This document shows, in pieces, positions 1-8,490 of a stretch of 64,000 bases of DNA. The position numbers and the translations under genes were made by a program. A model generated the notes under the pieces. The model worked only from the letters and a program-made list of their open reading frames with translations. It was not told where the DNA came from and made no database searches. Source of the DNA: Rhodoferax sp. GTDB lineage: Bacteria > Pseudomonadota > Gammaproteobacteria > Burkholderiales > Burkholderiaceae_C. Numbering within the stretch: the first letter of the stretch is position 1; every line of letters starts with the position of its first letter. The DNA lies in contig JACKLK010000008.1 in NCBI GenBank assembly GCA_024236015.1, positions 1-64,000 on the forward strand, in the 5' to 3' direction.

Positions 1-1
1 T

Positions 2-148
2 GAGAGAACGCGCATCACCAGACTCAAGGCCGAACTGGAATTCCAGGCCAGCCAGCGAGCCCGAGGCATCTACCGTCCTGACACCCCGCCGATCGTGCCA
101 CCGCGAGTCAGCCGGCAGCTACGGGCTACGCCCCGCGCAGCCGGCTGA
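2..148 (+). pseudogene. C-terminal tail of an IS transposase (cut by window edge)
   Basis: The frame is open from the first bases of the window and stops at TGA 146-148, giving 48 residues of a basic, Arg/Ala/Pro-rich tail with no domain of its own. The identification rests on context: 36 bp after the stop lies a doubled 20-base motif that looks like the end of an IS1202/ISNCY-type element (184-234). Transposases of that group usually end in such a charged tail. The catalytic part lies outside the window, so whether the gene is intact cannot be judged. It could instead be the end of another orientation-matched IS gene. Confidence 0.45.
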
Positions 149-183
149 CTCGATCGACGCAACCCGAATCACCACTCGACCCA

Positions 184-234
184 GGGGACATCTCTACTTT
201 GGGGAAAAGGGGACATTTCTACTTTGGGTTGACA
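184..234. repeat. Doubled motif at an insertion-sequence end
   Basis: Two near-identical copies of GGGGACATYTCTACTTTGGG lie in direct orientation at 184-203 and 209-228, separated by GAAAA, and the block ends in TTGACA at 229-234. Doubled motifs of this kind are what I recall at the termini of IS1202/ISNCY-like elements in Burkholderiales and Pseudomonas. It follows the transposase tail at once and marks the junction with chromosomal sequence. The other end and any target duplication are outside the window. The terminal TTGACA could also serve as a promoter -35 box firing into the flanking gene; I see no convincing -10. Confidence 0.55.
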
Positions 235-431
235 GGCGGTGCGGTCGGTTCGGGCGTTTGGCCCGGCAAGCACGGCGCCGTGCGCAGCGCAATCCCCTGG
301 GCACGCTGCCCGTCTTCCACCATTTGCAGGATGCCGGCAGCGTGTCGCGGGCGTAGCCTGCACCGGCGCGGGCTGGGGCCTGTCGCATGCGGGCCTTGTC
401 CCGCATTCGTATCGTCAACAGGGAGGTCATC

Positions 432-1130
432 ATGAAACTGTCGATTCCGGCCGCAGGGCTGGCCGCCGCGTTGCTGTTCGGCACCCTCGTTTCGGGCGCC
501 GCCGCGCAGACGCTGGACACGCCGATGGCGCTTGTCGCAGGCGACAAATGGACGTACCGGTTCCACAACAAGGGGGACAAGCGCGAACCCTACCAATACA
601 GCCACCTGGTCAAGGCTGTCGATGGCCCGTCGGTCTGGCTCCAGGGCGAGTCCAGGGAACCCAATGCCCGGCGGCCGCGTTATGTCTGGCGTTACGACGT
701 TGCCCGCAACGAAGGTGTCGAGTTGTTCGAGCCTGACGACGCGGCGCCCCACGGTGCCGGCACAAGGGTCGTCGATCGGACGAAGATCGACAGCTGGTTG
801 CAGTTCCCGCTGGCGGTGGGCAGGAAATACACGGTCAAGCGTGCCTGGGACAACGGCCGGGGCTTCGACGAATACAGCGCCGAGGTCCAGGCGTTCGAGA
901 AGGTCAAGGTCGAGGGTGGCGAGTTCGACAGCTACCGGATCCGCTTCGCGGGGTTCTGGAACCAGCGCGAGGGTGGCAGCTACAGCGGCCGGTCCGAGCA
1001 TGTCGTCTGGTATGCGCCGATGGCCAAGACCGTCGTGAAGTGGAATTACACGAACCGTACGTCCAACGGCGGTCCATGGAACGACACGGCGACCGAACTG
1101 GTGAAGTGGGAGCCGGGCGCCGCCAATTGA
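432..1130 (+). CDS. Secreted protein of unknown function
   Basis: The gene encodes 232 residues. The start at 432 is chosen because GGGAGG lies 5 bases upstream and the next residues form a clear Sec signal peptide: MKLS, a hydrophobic stretch, then an AAAQT cleavage region near residue 28. The mature part is rich in Tyr, Trp, Arg and alternating polar/hydrophobic residues, which suggests an all-beta periplasmic or outer-membrane-associated protein. I recognise no catalytic motif and no lipobox. It stands alone between the IS end and uvrA, with 155 bp before uvrA. Function unknown; the gene itself is well supported by the leader, RBS and codon usage. Confidence 0.8.
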   Translation: MKLSIPAAGLAAALLFGTLVSGAAAQTLDTPMALVAGDKWTYRFHNKGDKREPYQYSHLVKAVDGPSVWLQGESREPNARRPRYVWRYDVARNEGVELFEPDDAAPHGAGTRVVDRTKIDSWLQFPLAVGRKYTVKRAWDNGRGFDEYSAEVQAFEKVKVEGGEFDSYRIRFAGFWNQREGGSYSGRSEHVVWYAPMAKTVVKWNYTNRTSNGGPWNDTATELVKWEPGAAN

Positions 1131-1285
1131 CGGGTCGCACGGACACCGTCCCGTCGTCGTCCTGACGAGACGGTGGGTGGCGGCAGGTGCACGCGCCCGG
1201 GCTTGCACCTATGATGGCGGGTTGTTTACGGCGTGGGCCGGATGGGGCCGAGGGGCCGCATCCGGAGCGCGCCCCCGCCTACTCC

Positions 1286-4200
1286 ATGTCCCCTGCCGAA
1301 CGCGACCTCCTCCTGCACGACGCCCATCCCGCCACCGGAAGCCTGATCAGCATCCGCGGCGCGCGCACGCACAACCTCAAGAACGTCGATCTCGACATTC
1401 CGCGCAACCAGCTGGTCGTGATCACCGGCCTGTCGGGTTCGGGCAAGTCCAGCCTGGCGTTCGACACCTTGTATGCCGAGGGCCAGCGGCGGTATGTCGA
1501 AAGCCTGTCCACCTACGCGCGGCAGTTCCTGCAGCTGATGGACAAGCCGGACGTGGACATGATCGAAGGCCTGAGCCCGGCAATCTCGATCGAGCAGAAG
1601 GCGACCAGCCACAACCCGCGCTCGACCGTGGGCACGGTGACCGAGATCCACGACTACCTGCGCCTGCTGTTTGCCCGCGCCGGCACGCCGTATTGCCCGG
1701 ACCACGACCTGCCGCTGCAGTCGCAGACGGTGAGCCAGATGGTCGACGCGGTGCTGGCCATGCCCGAAGGCACCCGGCTGATGCTGCTGGCGCCGGTGGC
1801 GCGCGAGCGCAAGGGCGAGTTCACCGAGCTGTTTGCGCAGTTGCAGGCCCAGGGTTACGTGCGTTTTCGCATCGGCAGCGAGGTGTTCGAGGTCGACCAG
1901 CTGCCCAAGCTCAGGAAGACCGAAAAACACAACATCGATGTCGTGATTGACCGTATCCGGGTCCGCGGCGAGTCGGACCAGGCCGCGCGCGACCAGTTGC
2001 GCCAGCGCCTGGCCGAGAGTTTCGAGGCCGCGCTGGGGCTGGCCGACGGCCGGGCCCTGGTGGTCGACCTGGACGCGCCGGCCGCGTCGACGGACCATGC
2101 GGGCGCGCCGGCCGTCGCCGAGCACTATTTCAACGCCCGTTTCGCCTGCCCGGTGTGCAGCTATTCGATCGCCGAACTGGAGCCCCGGCTGTTTTCGTTC
2201 AATTCGCCGATGGGCGCCTGTCCGTCGTGCGACGGCATCGGCACGATGGAGTTCTTCGACCCGGCGCGGGTGGTCGCGTTTCCGTCGCTGAGCCTGGCCA
2301 GCGGCGCCATCAAGGGTTGGGACCGGCGCAACGCGTATTACTTCGCGATGCTCGAGAGCCTGGCGAAACATTACAAGTTCGACATCGACACCGCGTTCGA
2401 AGACCTGCCCGAGGCCACGCGCCGCGCGGTGCTGCACGGCTCGGACGACGAGGAGATCAAGTTCAGCTACGTGATGGAGTCCGGCGCCTCGCAGGGCAAG
2501 AAGATCACGCGCAAGCATCCGTTCGAAGGCGTGTTGCCCAATATGGCGCGGCGTTATCGCGAGACCGATTCCACGGTGGTGCGCGAGGACCTGGCGCGTT
2601 ACCGCAGCACCCAGCCCTGCCCCGACTGCGCCGGCACCCGGTTGCGCCGCGAAGCGCGCCATGTGAAGGTGGGTGAAGGCACGCAGGCGCGCGCGATCTT
2701 CGAGGTGAGCCACAGCACGCTGCGCGAATGCCTGCTGTATTTCCAGTCACTGCGGATCTCCGGCGCCAAGGGCGAGATCGCCGCCAAGGTGGTGCGCGAG
2801 ATCGGGCTGCGGCTGAAGTTCCTCAACGACGTCGGGCTCAACTACCTGAGCCTGGATCGCAGCGCCGAGACCCTCAGCGGTGGCGAGTCGCAGCGCATCC
2901 GGCTCGCCTCGCAGATCGGCTCCGGTCTGACCGGCGTGATGTACGTGCTCGACGAGCCCAGCATCGGCCTGCACCAGCGCGACAACGACCGGCTGATCGA
3001 CACGCTCAAGCATCTGCGCGACATCGGCAACAGCGTGCTGGTGGTCGAGCACGACGAGGACATGATCCGCGCCGCCGACCATGTGATCGACATGGGTGTG
3101 GGCGCCGGCATCCATGGCGGGCGTGTCGTGGCCCAGGGGCGCTTCGAGGACGTGCAGGCCAGCACCGAGTCGCTGACCGGGCAATACCTGGCCGGCACCT
3201 TGCGCATCGAGGTGCCGCGCCAGCGCACGCCGTGGTTGCCGGTGGTGGCGACGACCCCGTCGTCAGCGGACAGCCGGCCCGGCCGTGGGCGACCGAGCGC
3301 CGCGGCGCTGGCCTGGGCCGAGCGCCAGGCCGAACACCGGGCCACGCAGGGCGAACTGCAGGCGATCCGTGTCGTGCAGGCCCGCGGCCACAACCTGCAA
3401 GGTGTCGACGTGGCCTTTCCGGTCGGGCTGCTCACCTGCGTCACCGGCGTGTCGGGCTCGGGCAAGTCGACGCTGGTCAACGACACCTTGTACGCCGCCG
3501 TCGCGCGCCAGCTGTACCGTGCGCACGTCGAACCGGCGCCGCACGATGCGATCGAGGGCATCGAATATTTCGACAAGGTCATCAACGTCGACCAGTCGCC
3601 GATCGGCCGCACGCCGCGCAGCAATCCGGCCACCTACACCGGCATGTTCACCGGCATCCGCGAGCTGATGGCCGAGATGCCGATGGCGCGCGAACGCGGC
3701 TACGGACCGGGGCGCTTCAGCTTCAACGTCGCCGGCGGGCGCTGCGAGGCCTGCCAGGGCGACGGCGTGAAGAAGGTCGAGATGCATTTCCTGCCCGACG
3801 TCTACGTGCCCTGCGACGTGTGCCGCGGCAAGCGCTACAACCGCGAGACGCTGGAGGTGCAATACAAGGGCCGCAACATCGCCCAGGTGCTGGACCTGAC
3901 GGTGGAGGCGGCGTTCCAGTTCTTCGAGAGCGTGCCGACCATCGCGCGCAAGCTGCAGACCTTGCTCGACGTCGGGCTGTCGTACATCAAGCTCGGGCAG
4001 TCGGCGACCACGCTGTCGGGCGGCGAGGCGCAACGCGTCAAGCTGGCGCTGGAGCTGTCCAAGCGCGACACCGGGCGCACCCTGTACATCCTGGACGAAC
4101 CCACGACCGGGCTGCATTTCGCCGACATCGCGATGTTGCTCACGGTGCTCCAACACCTGCGCGATGCCGGCAACACCATCGTCGTGATCGAACACAACCT

Positions 4201-4348
4201 GGACGTCATCAAGACCGCCGACTGGATCATCGACATGGGCCCCGAAGGCGGCGCCGGTGGCGGCCGGGTCGTGGGCGAAGGCACGCCGGAAGACATTGCG
4301 GCAAATCCGGACAGCCATACGGGCGTGTATCTGAAGCGGGTGTTGTAG
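1286..4348 (+). CDS. uvrA: UvrABC excinuclease subunit A
   Basis: UvrA is the damage-sensing ATPase of nucleotide excision repair; it loads UvrB onto DNA in the cytoplasm. The 1020-residue product has two ABC-type halves, with Walker A GLSGSGKSS near residue 47 and GVSGSGKST near 720, two LSGGE signatures, and DEPSIGLH/DEPTTGLH Walker B regions. Two zinc-binding Cys clusters are visible: CPVC...CPSC near 288, and CEAC followed by CDVC near 820. The frame is open from 1187, but homology starts only after about 1310. A TATGAT -10-like box at 1210-1215 would put transcription downstream of the earlier ATGs, so 1286 is preferred, although no good Shine-Dalgarno is seen. The linker between the halves (about residues 650-685) is longer than in E. 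coli UvrA (940 aa) and Arg/Ala/Pro-rich. Confidence 0.97.
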   Translation: MSPAERDLLLHDAHPATGSLISIRGARTHNLKNVDLDIPRNQLVVITGLSGSGKSSLAFDTLYAEGQRRYVESLSTYARQFLQLMDKPDVDMIEGLSPAISIEQKATSHNPRSTVGTVTEIHDYLRLLFARAGTPYCPDHDLPLQSQTVSQMVDAVLAMPEGTRLMLLAPVARERKGEFTELFAQLQAQGYVRFRIGSEVFEVDQLPKLRKTEKHNIDVVIDRIRVRGESDQAARDQLRQRLAESFEAALGLADGRALVVDLDAPAASTDHAGAPAVAEHYFNARFACPVCSYSIAELEPRLFSFNSPMGACPSCDGIGTMEFFDPARVVAFPSLSLASGAIKGWDRRNAYYFAMLESLAKHYKFDIDTAFEDLPEATRRAVLHGSDDEEIKFSYVMESGASQGKKITRKHPFEGVLPNMARRYRETDSTVVREDLARYRSTQPCPDCAGTRLRREARHVKVGEGTQARAIFEVSHSTLRECLLYFQSLRISGAKGEIAAKVVREIGLRLKFLNDVGLNYLSLDRSAETLSGGESQRIRLASQIGSGLTGVMYVLDEPSIGLHQRDNDRLIDTLKHLRDIGNSVLVVEHDEDMIRAADHVIDMGVGAGIHGGRVVAQGRFEDVQASTESLTGQYLAGTLRIEVPRQRTPWLPVVATTPSSADSRPGRGRPSAAALAWAERQAEHRATQGELQAIRVVQARGHNLQGVDVAFPVGLLTCVTGVSGSGKSTLVNDTLYAAVARQLYRAHVEPAPHDAIEGIEYFDKVINVDQSPIGRTPRSNPATYTGMFTGIRELMAEMPMARERGYGPGRFSFNVAGGRCEACQGDGVKKVEMHFLPDVYVPCDVCRGKRYNRETLEVQYKGRNIAQVLDLTVEAAFQFFESVPTIARKLQTLLDVGLSYIKLGQSATTLSGGEAQRVKLALELSKRDTGRTLYILDEPTTGLHFADIAMLLTVLQHLRDAGNTIVVIEHNLDVIKTADWIIDMGPEGGAGGGRVVGEGTPEDIAANPDSHTGVYLKRVL

Positions 4349-4496
4349 CGGTCTCGCGGGCACAGCCGGCCGGAACACACGTCAATTCCGGGCGGACGGC
4401 TGCGAACCGGGTTTTCGGGTAGGCTTGTGGCGATCCATCCAAGACCGCCATGATGCCCTCGCCACCGGACGCCCCGCCCCGTGCCTGGCCACGCCC

Positions 4497-5729
4497 ATGA
4501 CACCCGAGCCGGCAACCGACCGCTATCCCATGATCCTGGGCCGTGACGCCGGCGTCAGGCGGTTGCTGCACTACTGGGCGCTGGGCCTGGCCCTGTACGT
4601 CGTGAGCCTGTCGATGTTGTGGTTCGAGGTCTGGATGGGCGAGGCGCCGCGGCGCGAAGTGATCTGGCTCAGCGCGGCGTCGGTGGGTGGCGCGGCCCTG
4701 GCCTATGGGCTGATTCGCGCCAGCGTGCGCCTGGGCCTGCAGCCGGCCTTGCTCAACAACCTGCAGTGCGTGTATGCCATCACCTGCATCATCTGCGCGT
4801 ATGCCTTGGTCGGGCCGGTGCGCGCGGTGACGCTGAGCATTCTGGTCGTGGTGCTGGTGTTCGGTGGTTTTTCCGCGACGCCGATGCAGATGCGGGCGTT
4901 GTGCGTGTATGCGGTCTCGCTGCTGGGGCTGACGATGCTCTGGAAGACGCAGACCGAGCCAGCCCGTTATCCCTGGACGCAGGAGCTGGCCCATTTCGTC
5001 ATCGCCGCCACCATGCTGACGGCTGCGGCCTACATGGCCGAAATGCTCAGCCGGCTGCGCAGAACTCTGAAGCAGCGTGCGCAGGAACTCGCCGCAGCGC
5101 TCGATCGCATCAAGGACATGGCGCGGCACGACGAGTTGACCCAGCTGATCAACCGCCGCCAGATGACCGAGACCTTGCAGCAGGAACTCGCACGTATCCA
5201 GCGTGGCCAGCGCGGCGGCGAGTCGGCCTGCGTGGCCGTGATCGACATCGACCATTTCAAGCGTGTCAACGACACGCTGGGACACGCCGCCGGCGATGCG
5301 GTGCTGCGCAGCTTCGCCCGCCACGCCCAGGCGGCGATCCGGCGGCACGACACGCTGGCGCGTTGGGGTGGCGAGGAGTTCCTGTTGCTGTTGCCGATGA
5401 CCGCGCCACAGGCCGCCAGCGACGTGCTCGAACGCATGCGCCGCCAGGTGCATGAGGCGGTGCGCATCGACGCCGATCCGTCCTTGCGGGTCACGTTCTC
5501 GGCCGGCCTGGCCCAGGCGGTGGCTGGGGAATCGGTCGACGCGACCATCGAGCGGGCCGACGCCGCGATGTACCGCGCCAAGCGTGATGGCCGCGACCGC
5601 ATCGTCTGTGCGTCGCCCGGGCCGGACCGCGACGTTGCGCCGCAGCGCCAGGCCACAGGAACCGCGGGTGCGCCGTCGGATCCGGCGGCGGCACGGTCCG
5701 CGGCTGGAGGTGTTTCCGAGGCTCGGTGA
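4497..5729 (+). CDS. Membrane-anchored diguanylate cyclase (GGEEF)
   Basis: The product (410 aa from 4497) should make cyclic di-GMP from two GTP. The N-terminal ~190 residues hold five or six hydrophobic segments, a 5TM/6TM-type sensor region with no recognised ligand domain. A short charged linker, probably coiled, leads into a GGDEF domain. The active-site motif is GGEEF at 291-295. The inhibitory site RRHD (282-285) sits exactly five residues before it, so the enzyme is probably product-inhibited. The C-terminal ~35 residues are low-complexity Ala/Pro/Arg. The start is uncertain: ATGs at 4425, 4497 and 4530 are in frame and none has a strong RBS; 4497 leaves a short cytoplasmic lead. Convergent with the Bug receptor gene, 12 bp away. 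Confidence 0.93.
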   Translation: MTPEPATDRYPMILGRDAGVRRLLHYWALGLALYVVSLSMLWFEVWMGEAPRREVIWLSAASVGGAALAYGLIRASVRLGLQPALLNNLQCVYAITCIICAYALVGPVRAVTLSILVVVLVFGGFSATPMQMRALCVYAVSLLGLTMLWKTQTEPARYPWTQELAHFVIAATMLTAAAYMAEMLSRLRRTLKQRAQELAAALDRIKDMARHDELTQLINRRQMTETLQQELARIQRGQRGGESACVAVIDIDHFKRVNDTLGHAAGDAVLRSFARHAQAAIRRHDTLARWGGEEFLLLLPMTAPQAASDVLERMRRQVHEAVRIDADPSLRVTFSAGLAQAVAGESVDATIERADAAMYRAKRDGRDRIVCASPGPDRDVAPQRQATGTAGAPSDPAAARSAAGGVSEAR

Positions 5730-5741
5730 TGCGCAGCGCGG

Positions 5742-6755
5742 TTATTCGTTGCGCATGCCCGTCTGCTTGACGATACCCGCGTAACGAGCCCGCATCTGCT
5801 CCATGCGCGTGGTGATCGCCGGCCCTGCGAGCGTGGAGCGAACGATGTCCATGGCCTGCATGCGTTCCTGGTAATCGGGCTGGGCGGTGGCATCGGCGAC
5901 CGCCGCCTGCAACACCGCGACTGCGGCGTCAGGTGTACTGGCCGGCACCATCGCCACGAACATGAACTCCAGCTGCAGTCCGGGATATCCCAGTTCGGCT
6001 GCCGTGGGCAGGTCCGGCAACAGGGACGAACGGCTGCTGCCGGCGACCGCCAGCGGCCGGACCTTGCCCGCCTGGATCTGCGGCAGCAGTCCACCGGCTC
6101 CGAGTACGCCCGCCTGCACTTCACCCGACACCAGGGCCAACACGGCCGGTGCGTTGCCGCGGTAGTGGATGGCATTGACCTTGATCCCGGCGGCGTCGGC
6201 CAGCATCAGCGCCCCGAAATGGCCGGGGCTGCCATTGCCCGCAGTGGAGAAGGTCAGCATCTGGGTTCGGCCCTTGTCGATCAATGCCTGCAGCTTGTCC
6301 ACCCCGAGGGAGGGATGTACGGCCAGGATGCTGCCGGTGACGCCACCGAGCCCGATGGGCCGGAAGTCGGCGTTATTGACGCTGCCGGTGGGGTTGAGCG
6401 TGGGTGTCAGCGTGAATGGCGTATCCAGGCTGAGCAGAATCGTATAACCGTCCGGCGTCGCCCGTGCGACCTGGGCGGCACCGATGTTGCCGGCGGCCCC
6501 GGTGACGTTCTCGACCACGACCGCTTGCTTGAGCGTGGTGGTCATGCGCGCGGCCAGCAGCCGGGCAATGATGTCCAGTGGGCCGCCGGGCGGGAAGTTC
6601 ACGACGATTTTGATGGTGCGTTCGGGGAAGCCGGCCGCCGTCGCCGGCATGGGTGTCAGGGCTGCCGTCGACGCGACACAGGCAGCCGAAAGACCGTATG
6701 CCAGCATTCGACGGCGAGTATGTATGGGGCTGCGGGTTGTCGCGGGATTCGTCAT
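5742..6755 (-). CDS. Bug-family (TctC-like) periplasmic substrate-binding protein
   Basis: Bug proteins capture small carboxylates and related solutes in the periplasm, for tripartite tricarboxylate transporters or for sensing. The 337 residues begin with a leader carrying an RRR pair before the hydrophobic core, so Tat export is possible, with cleavage near ATAAG at about residue 42. The mature start FPERTIKIVVNFPPGG and the later DGYTILL region are typical of the family, and the length is usual. AGGAGA lies just upstream of the ATG. It follows the sulfatase by 51 bp on the same strand, so both are probably co-transcribed. No TctA/TctB membrane genes are nearby, as is common for orphan Bug receptors. 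The ligand is unknown; a sulfated or sulfatase-derived acid would fit the neighbourhood. Confidence 0.93.
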   Translation of the reverse strand: MTNPATTRSPIHTRRRMLAYGLSAACVASTAALTPMPATAAGFPERTIKIVVNFPPGGPLDIIARLLAARMTTTLKQAVVVENVTGAAGNIGAAQVARATPDGYTILLSLDTPFTLTPTLNPTGSVNNADFRPIGLGGVTGSILAVHPSLGVDKLQALIDKGRTQMLTFSTAGNGSPGHFGALMLADAAGIKVNAIHYRGNAPAVLALVSGEVQAGVLGAGGLLPQIQAGKVRPLAVAGSSRSSLLPDLPTAAELGYPGLQLEFMFVAMVPASTPDAAVAVLQAAVADATAQPDYQERMQAMDIVRSTLAGPAITTRMEQMRARYAGIVKQTGMRNE

Positions 6756-6806
6756 GGTCTTGTCTCCTGTTGTCGTGAAGGGTGATCGGTGAGCCGTGCC
6801 GGCCGG

Positions 6807-8402
6807 TCAGGCCAATGCCGTCGGGTGCGGACTCGTGTCGCCGTAACGCATCATCGCCAGCGCCAGCCGATGCAGCAGGTCCCGGCGCAGTCCGGCGCAG
6901 TCGGGCTGGTCCCAGAGGTTGTGGTTCTCGTGCGGATCGGTCGCGAGGTCGTAGATCTCGCCCCAATCCTGTCCGTCGTAGATGCTGAGCCGGTGCGTGG
7001 CCGTGCACAAGGTCCGCATGCGTGTGCGACCGGGGAAGCCGAACATCGTGCGCTGGCCTTCTTCCTCCACCAGCAGGTCGTCGCGCCCCAGGGATACACC
7101 GTCGTTGATCGCCGGCAGCAGCGATAGCCCCTGGATGCCGTTGTAAGGCGTGCAGCCGGCGCGCGCCAGGATGGTGGGGGCGATGTCGATCGTCGAGCAC
7201 AACTGCCGGCCGACCTGGCCTGCACCGGTGCCGGCCTGCGGGTCGTGCCACAGCAGAGGAACACGAATGATGCCCCGGTAGTGCAGCGGTCCTTTCCACA
7301 GCAGTTGATGGTCTCCGAAGTAGTCGCCATGGTCGCTGGTGAACAACACGACGGTGTCGCGGTCCAGCTTCAGTTCGGCCAGCCGCGCCAGGATCCCGCC
7401 GACGGTGGCGTCGATGTGGCTGATCGAGCCGTAGTTCAGCGCGAGCGCTTCGCGGACCTCGCGCTCGGAGGCCGCGAACATGGCCGGCGTATGCTTCACC
7501 GCCGTTCCGGCGTCGCGTTGCGCATGCAACCAGTCTAGATGGGGCAAGGGGCCGCTGGTGCCGGCATGGTAGCTGGGGGGCAGCTCCATGTCCTCGGGGG
7601 CATACATGTCCCAGTAGCGGCCCGTGGGCGTGAACGGATGGTGCGGATCGGGGAAGGAGCACTGCAGGAAAAACGGCTGCTCCGAGTTGGCGAAGTCTTG
7701 CAGCAAGGCGCAGGTCTGATCGCCGACATAGGCGTTCGTGCTCAATTCCTCCGGGACCCGGGTGCGCCAGGCCTGGCGGCTGCGGCCGAGCTCCAGCTCC
7801 GGTGTGGGCAAGGCATGTTCCGGCCCGACCCGTGCCGCCACGTCGGGGTGGTGCCGACACAACCAGCGCCGGTAATGGCCTCCCGCCGTGTCGCCGTGGT
7901 TGATGACCAGCCGCACCGTGTCGAAACCGTAATACGGCAGGTCGACGTCGAAGTCGTCGTCCGCGGCCCATGACGGCCCCCACTCCTGGTCGAGTCGGCC
8001 CGCGGGCGCCCGGCGCGCCTCGCCGTCGGTGGGCGGGCTGTCCTTCGGAGGCCAGAGCGGCCCGCGTCCGCTGATGTTCTGCAGATGCGACTTGCCGACC
8101 AGCGCCGTCGCATAACCGGTGCTGCGCAACCGTTCGACGAAGGTTTGCTGGTCCAGCGGCAACGCGATGCCGTTGTGGCGTGCGCCGTGGACCGATGGCA
8201 TGCGGCCGGTCATCAGCGAGGCACGATTCGGCATGCAGATCGGTGAGGCGACCAGGCAGGTATCCGCCATCCAGCCGCGCCGGGCCAAGGCGTCCAGGTG
8301 CGGCGTGCGCACGACCGGGTTTCCGTAGGCGCCGAGATGATCGGCGCGTTGCTGGTCGGTGATGAAAAGCAGGAAGTTGGGGCGGCGTGAGGAGGTCGGC
8401 AT
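6807..8402 (-). CDS. Type I (formylglycine) sulfatase
   Basis: A 531-residue sulfatase of the alkaline phosphatase superfamily. An N-terminal PNFLLFITDQQRADHLG strand carries the first metal-binding Asp. Cys56 in CMPNR fits the C-x-P-x-R signature, where Cys is oxidised to formylglycine, and a later FTSDHGDYFG motif carries further metal ligands. No signal peptide is evident, so it is probably cytoplasmic. The overall pattern resembles choline-sulfatase and phosphonate monoester hydrolase relatives, but the substrate cannot be read from sequence. The frame is open from an ATG at 8450, but that codon lies inside a perfect inverted repeat (8447-8471); the ATG at 8402 directly precedes the conserved strand and is chosen. 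Operon with the Bug gene; divergent from a LysR gene. Confidence 0.93.
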   Translation of the reverse strand: MPTSSRRPNFLLFITDQQRADHLGAYGNPVVRTPHLDALARRGWMADTCLVASPICMPNRASLMTGRMPSVHGARHNGIALPLDQQTFVERLRSTGYATALVGKSHLQNISGRGPLWPPKDSPPTDGEARRAPAGRLDQEWGPSWAADDDFDVDLPYYGFDTVRLVINHGDTAGGHYRRWLCRHHPDVAARVGPEHALPTPELELGRSRQAWRTRVPEELSTNAYVGDQTCALLQDFANSEQPFFLQCSFPDPHHPFTPTGRYWDMYAPEDMELPPSYHAGTSGPLPHLDWLHAQRDAGTAVKHTPAMFAASEREVREALALNYGSISHIDATVGGILARLAELKLDRDTVVLFTSDHGDYFGDHQLLWKGPLHYRGIIRVPLLWHDPQAGTGAGQVGRQLCSTIDIAPTILARAGCTPYNGIQGLSLLPAINDGVSLGRDDLLVEEEGQRTMFGFPGRTRMRTLCTATHRLSIYDGQDWGEIYDLATDPHENHNLWDQPDCAGLRRDLLHRLALAMMRYGDTSPHPTALA

Positions 8403-8446
8403 GGTTCGGGCACCGGCACAAGGCACCATGACTGTAGGTCGGTCTG

Positions 8447-8471
8447 CCATGAATGGATAATGAATTCATGG
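8447..8471. promoter_or_regulatory. Inverted-repeat operator between sulfatase and LysR genes
   Basis: CCATGAAT, nine bases, ATTCATGG: a perfect 8-bp inverted repeat centred in the 88-bp divergent region (8403-8490), with a core ATGAATTCAT. Its position 20 bp before the LysR gene and 45 bp before the sulfatase start fits a site for the LysR protein that controls both. Symmetry and position are seen; the binding protein is inferred. Confidence 0.6.
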
Positions 8472-8490
8472 ATTGCCGTCATAACCAAAC

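Noticed and set aside
1187..1285. Upstream extension of UvrA from an ATG at 1187
   Set aside because: The added residues are not conserved, and a -10-like TATGAT lies in that stretch; homology begins later.
8403..8450. Earlier sulfatase start at 8450
   Set aside because: It falls on the operator-like inverted repeat and adds unconserved residues; 8402 gives the conserved N-terminus.
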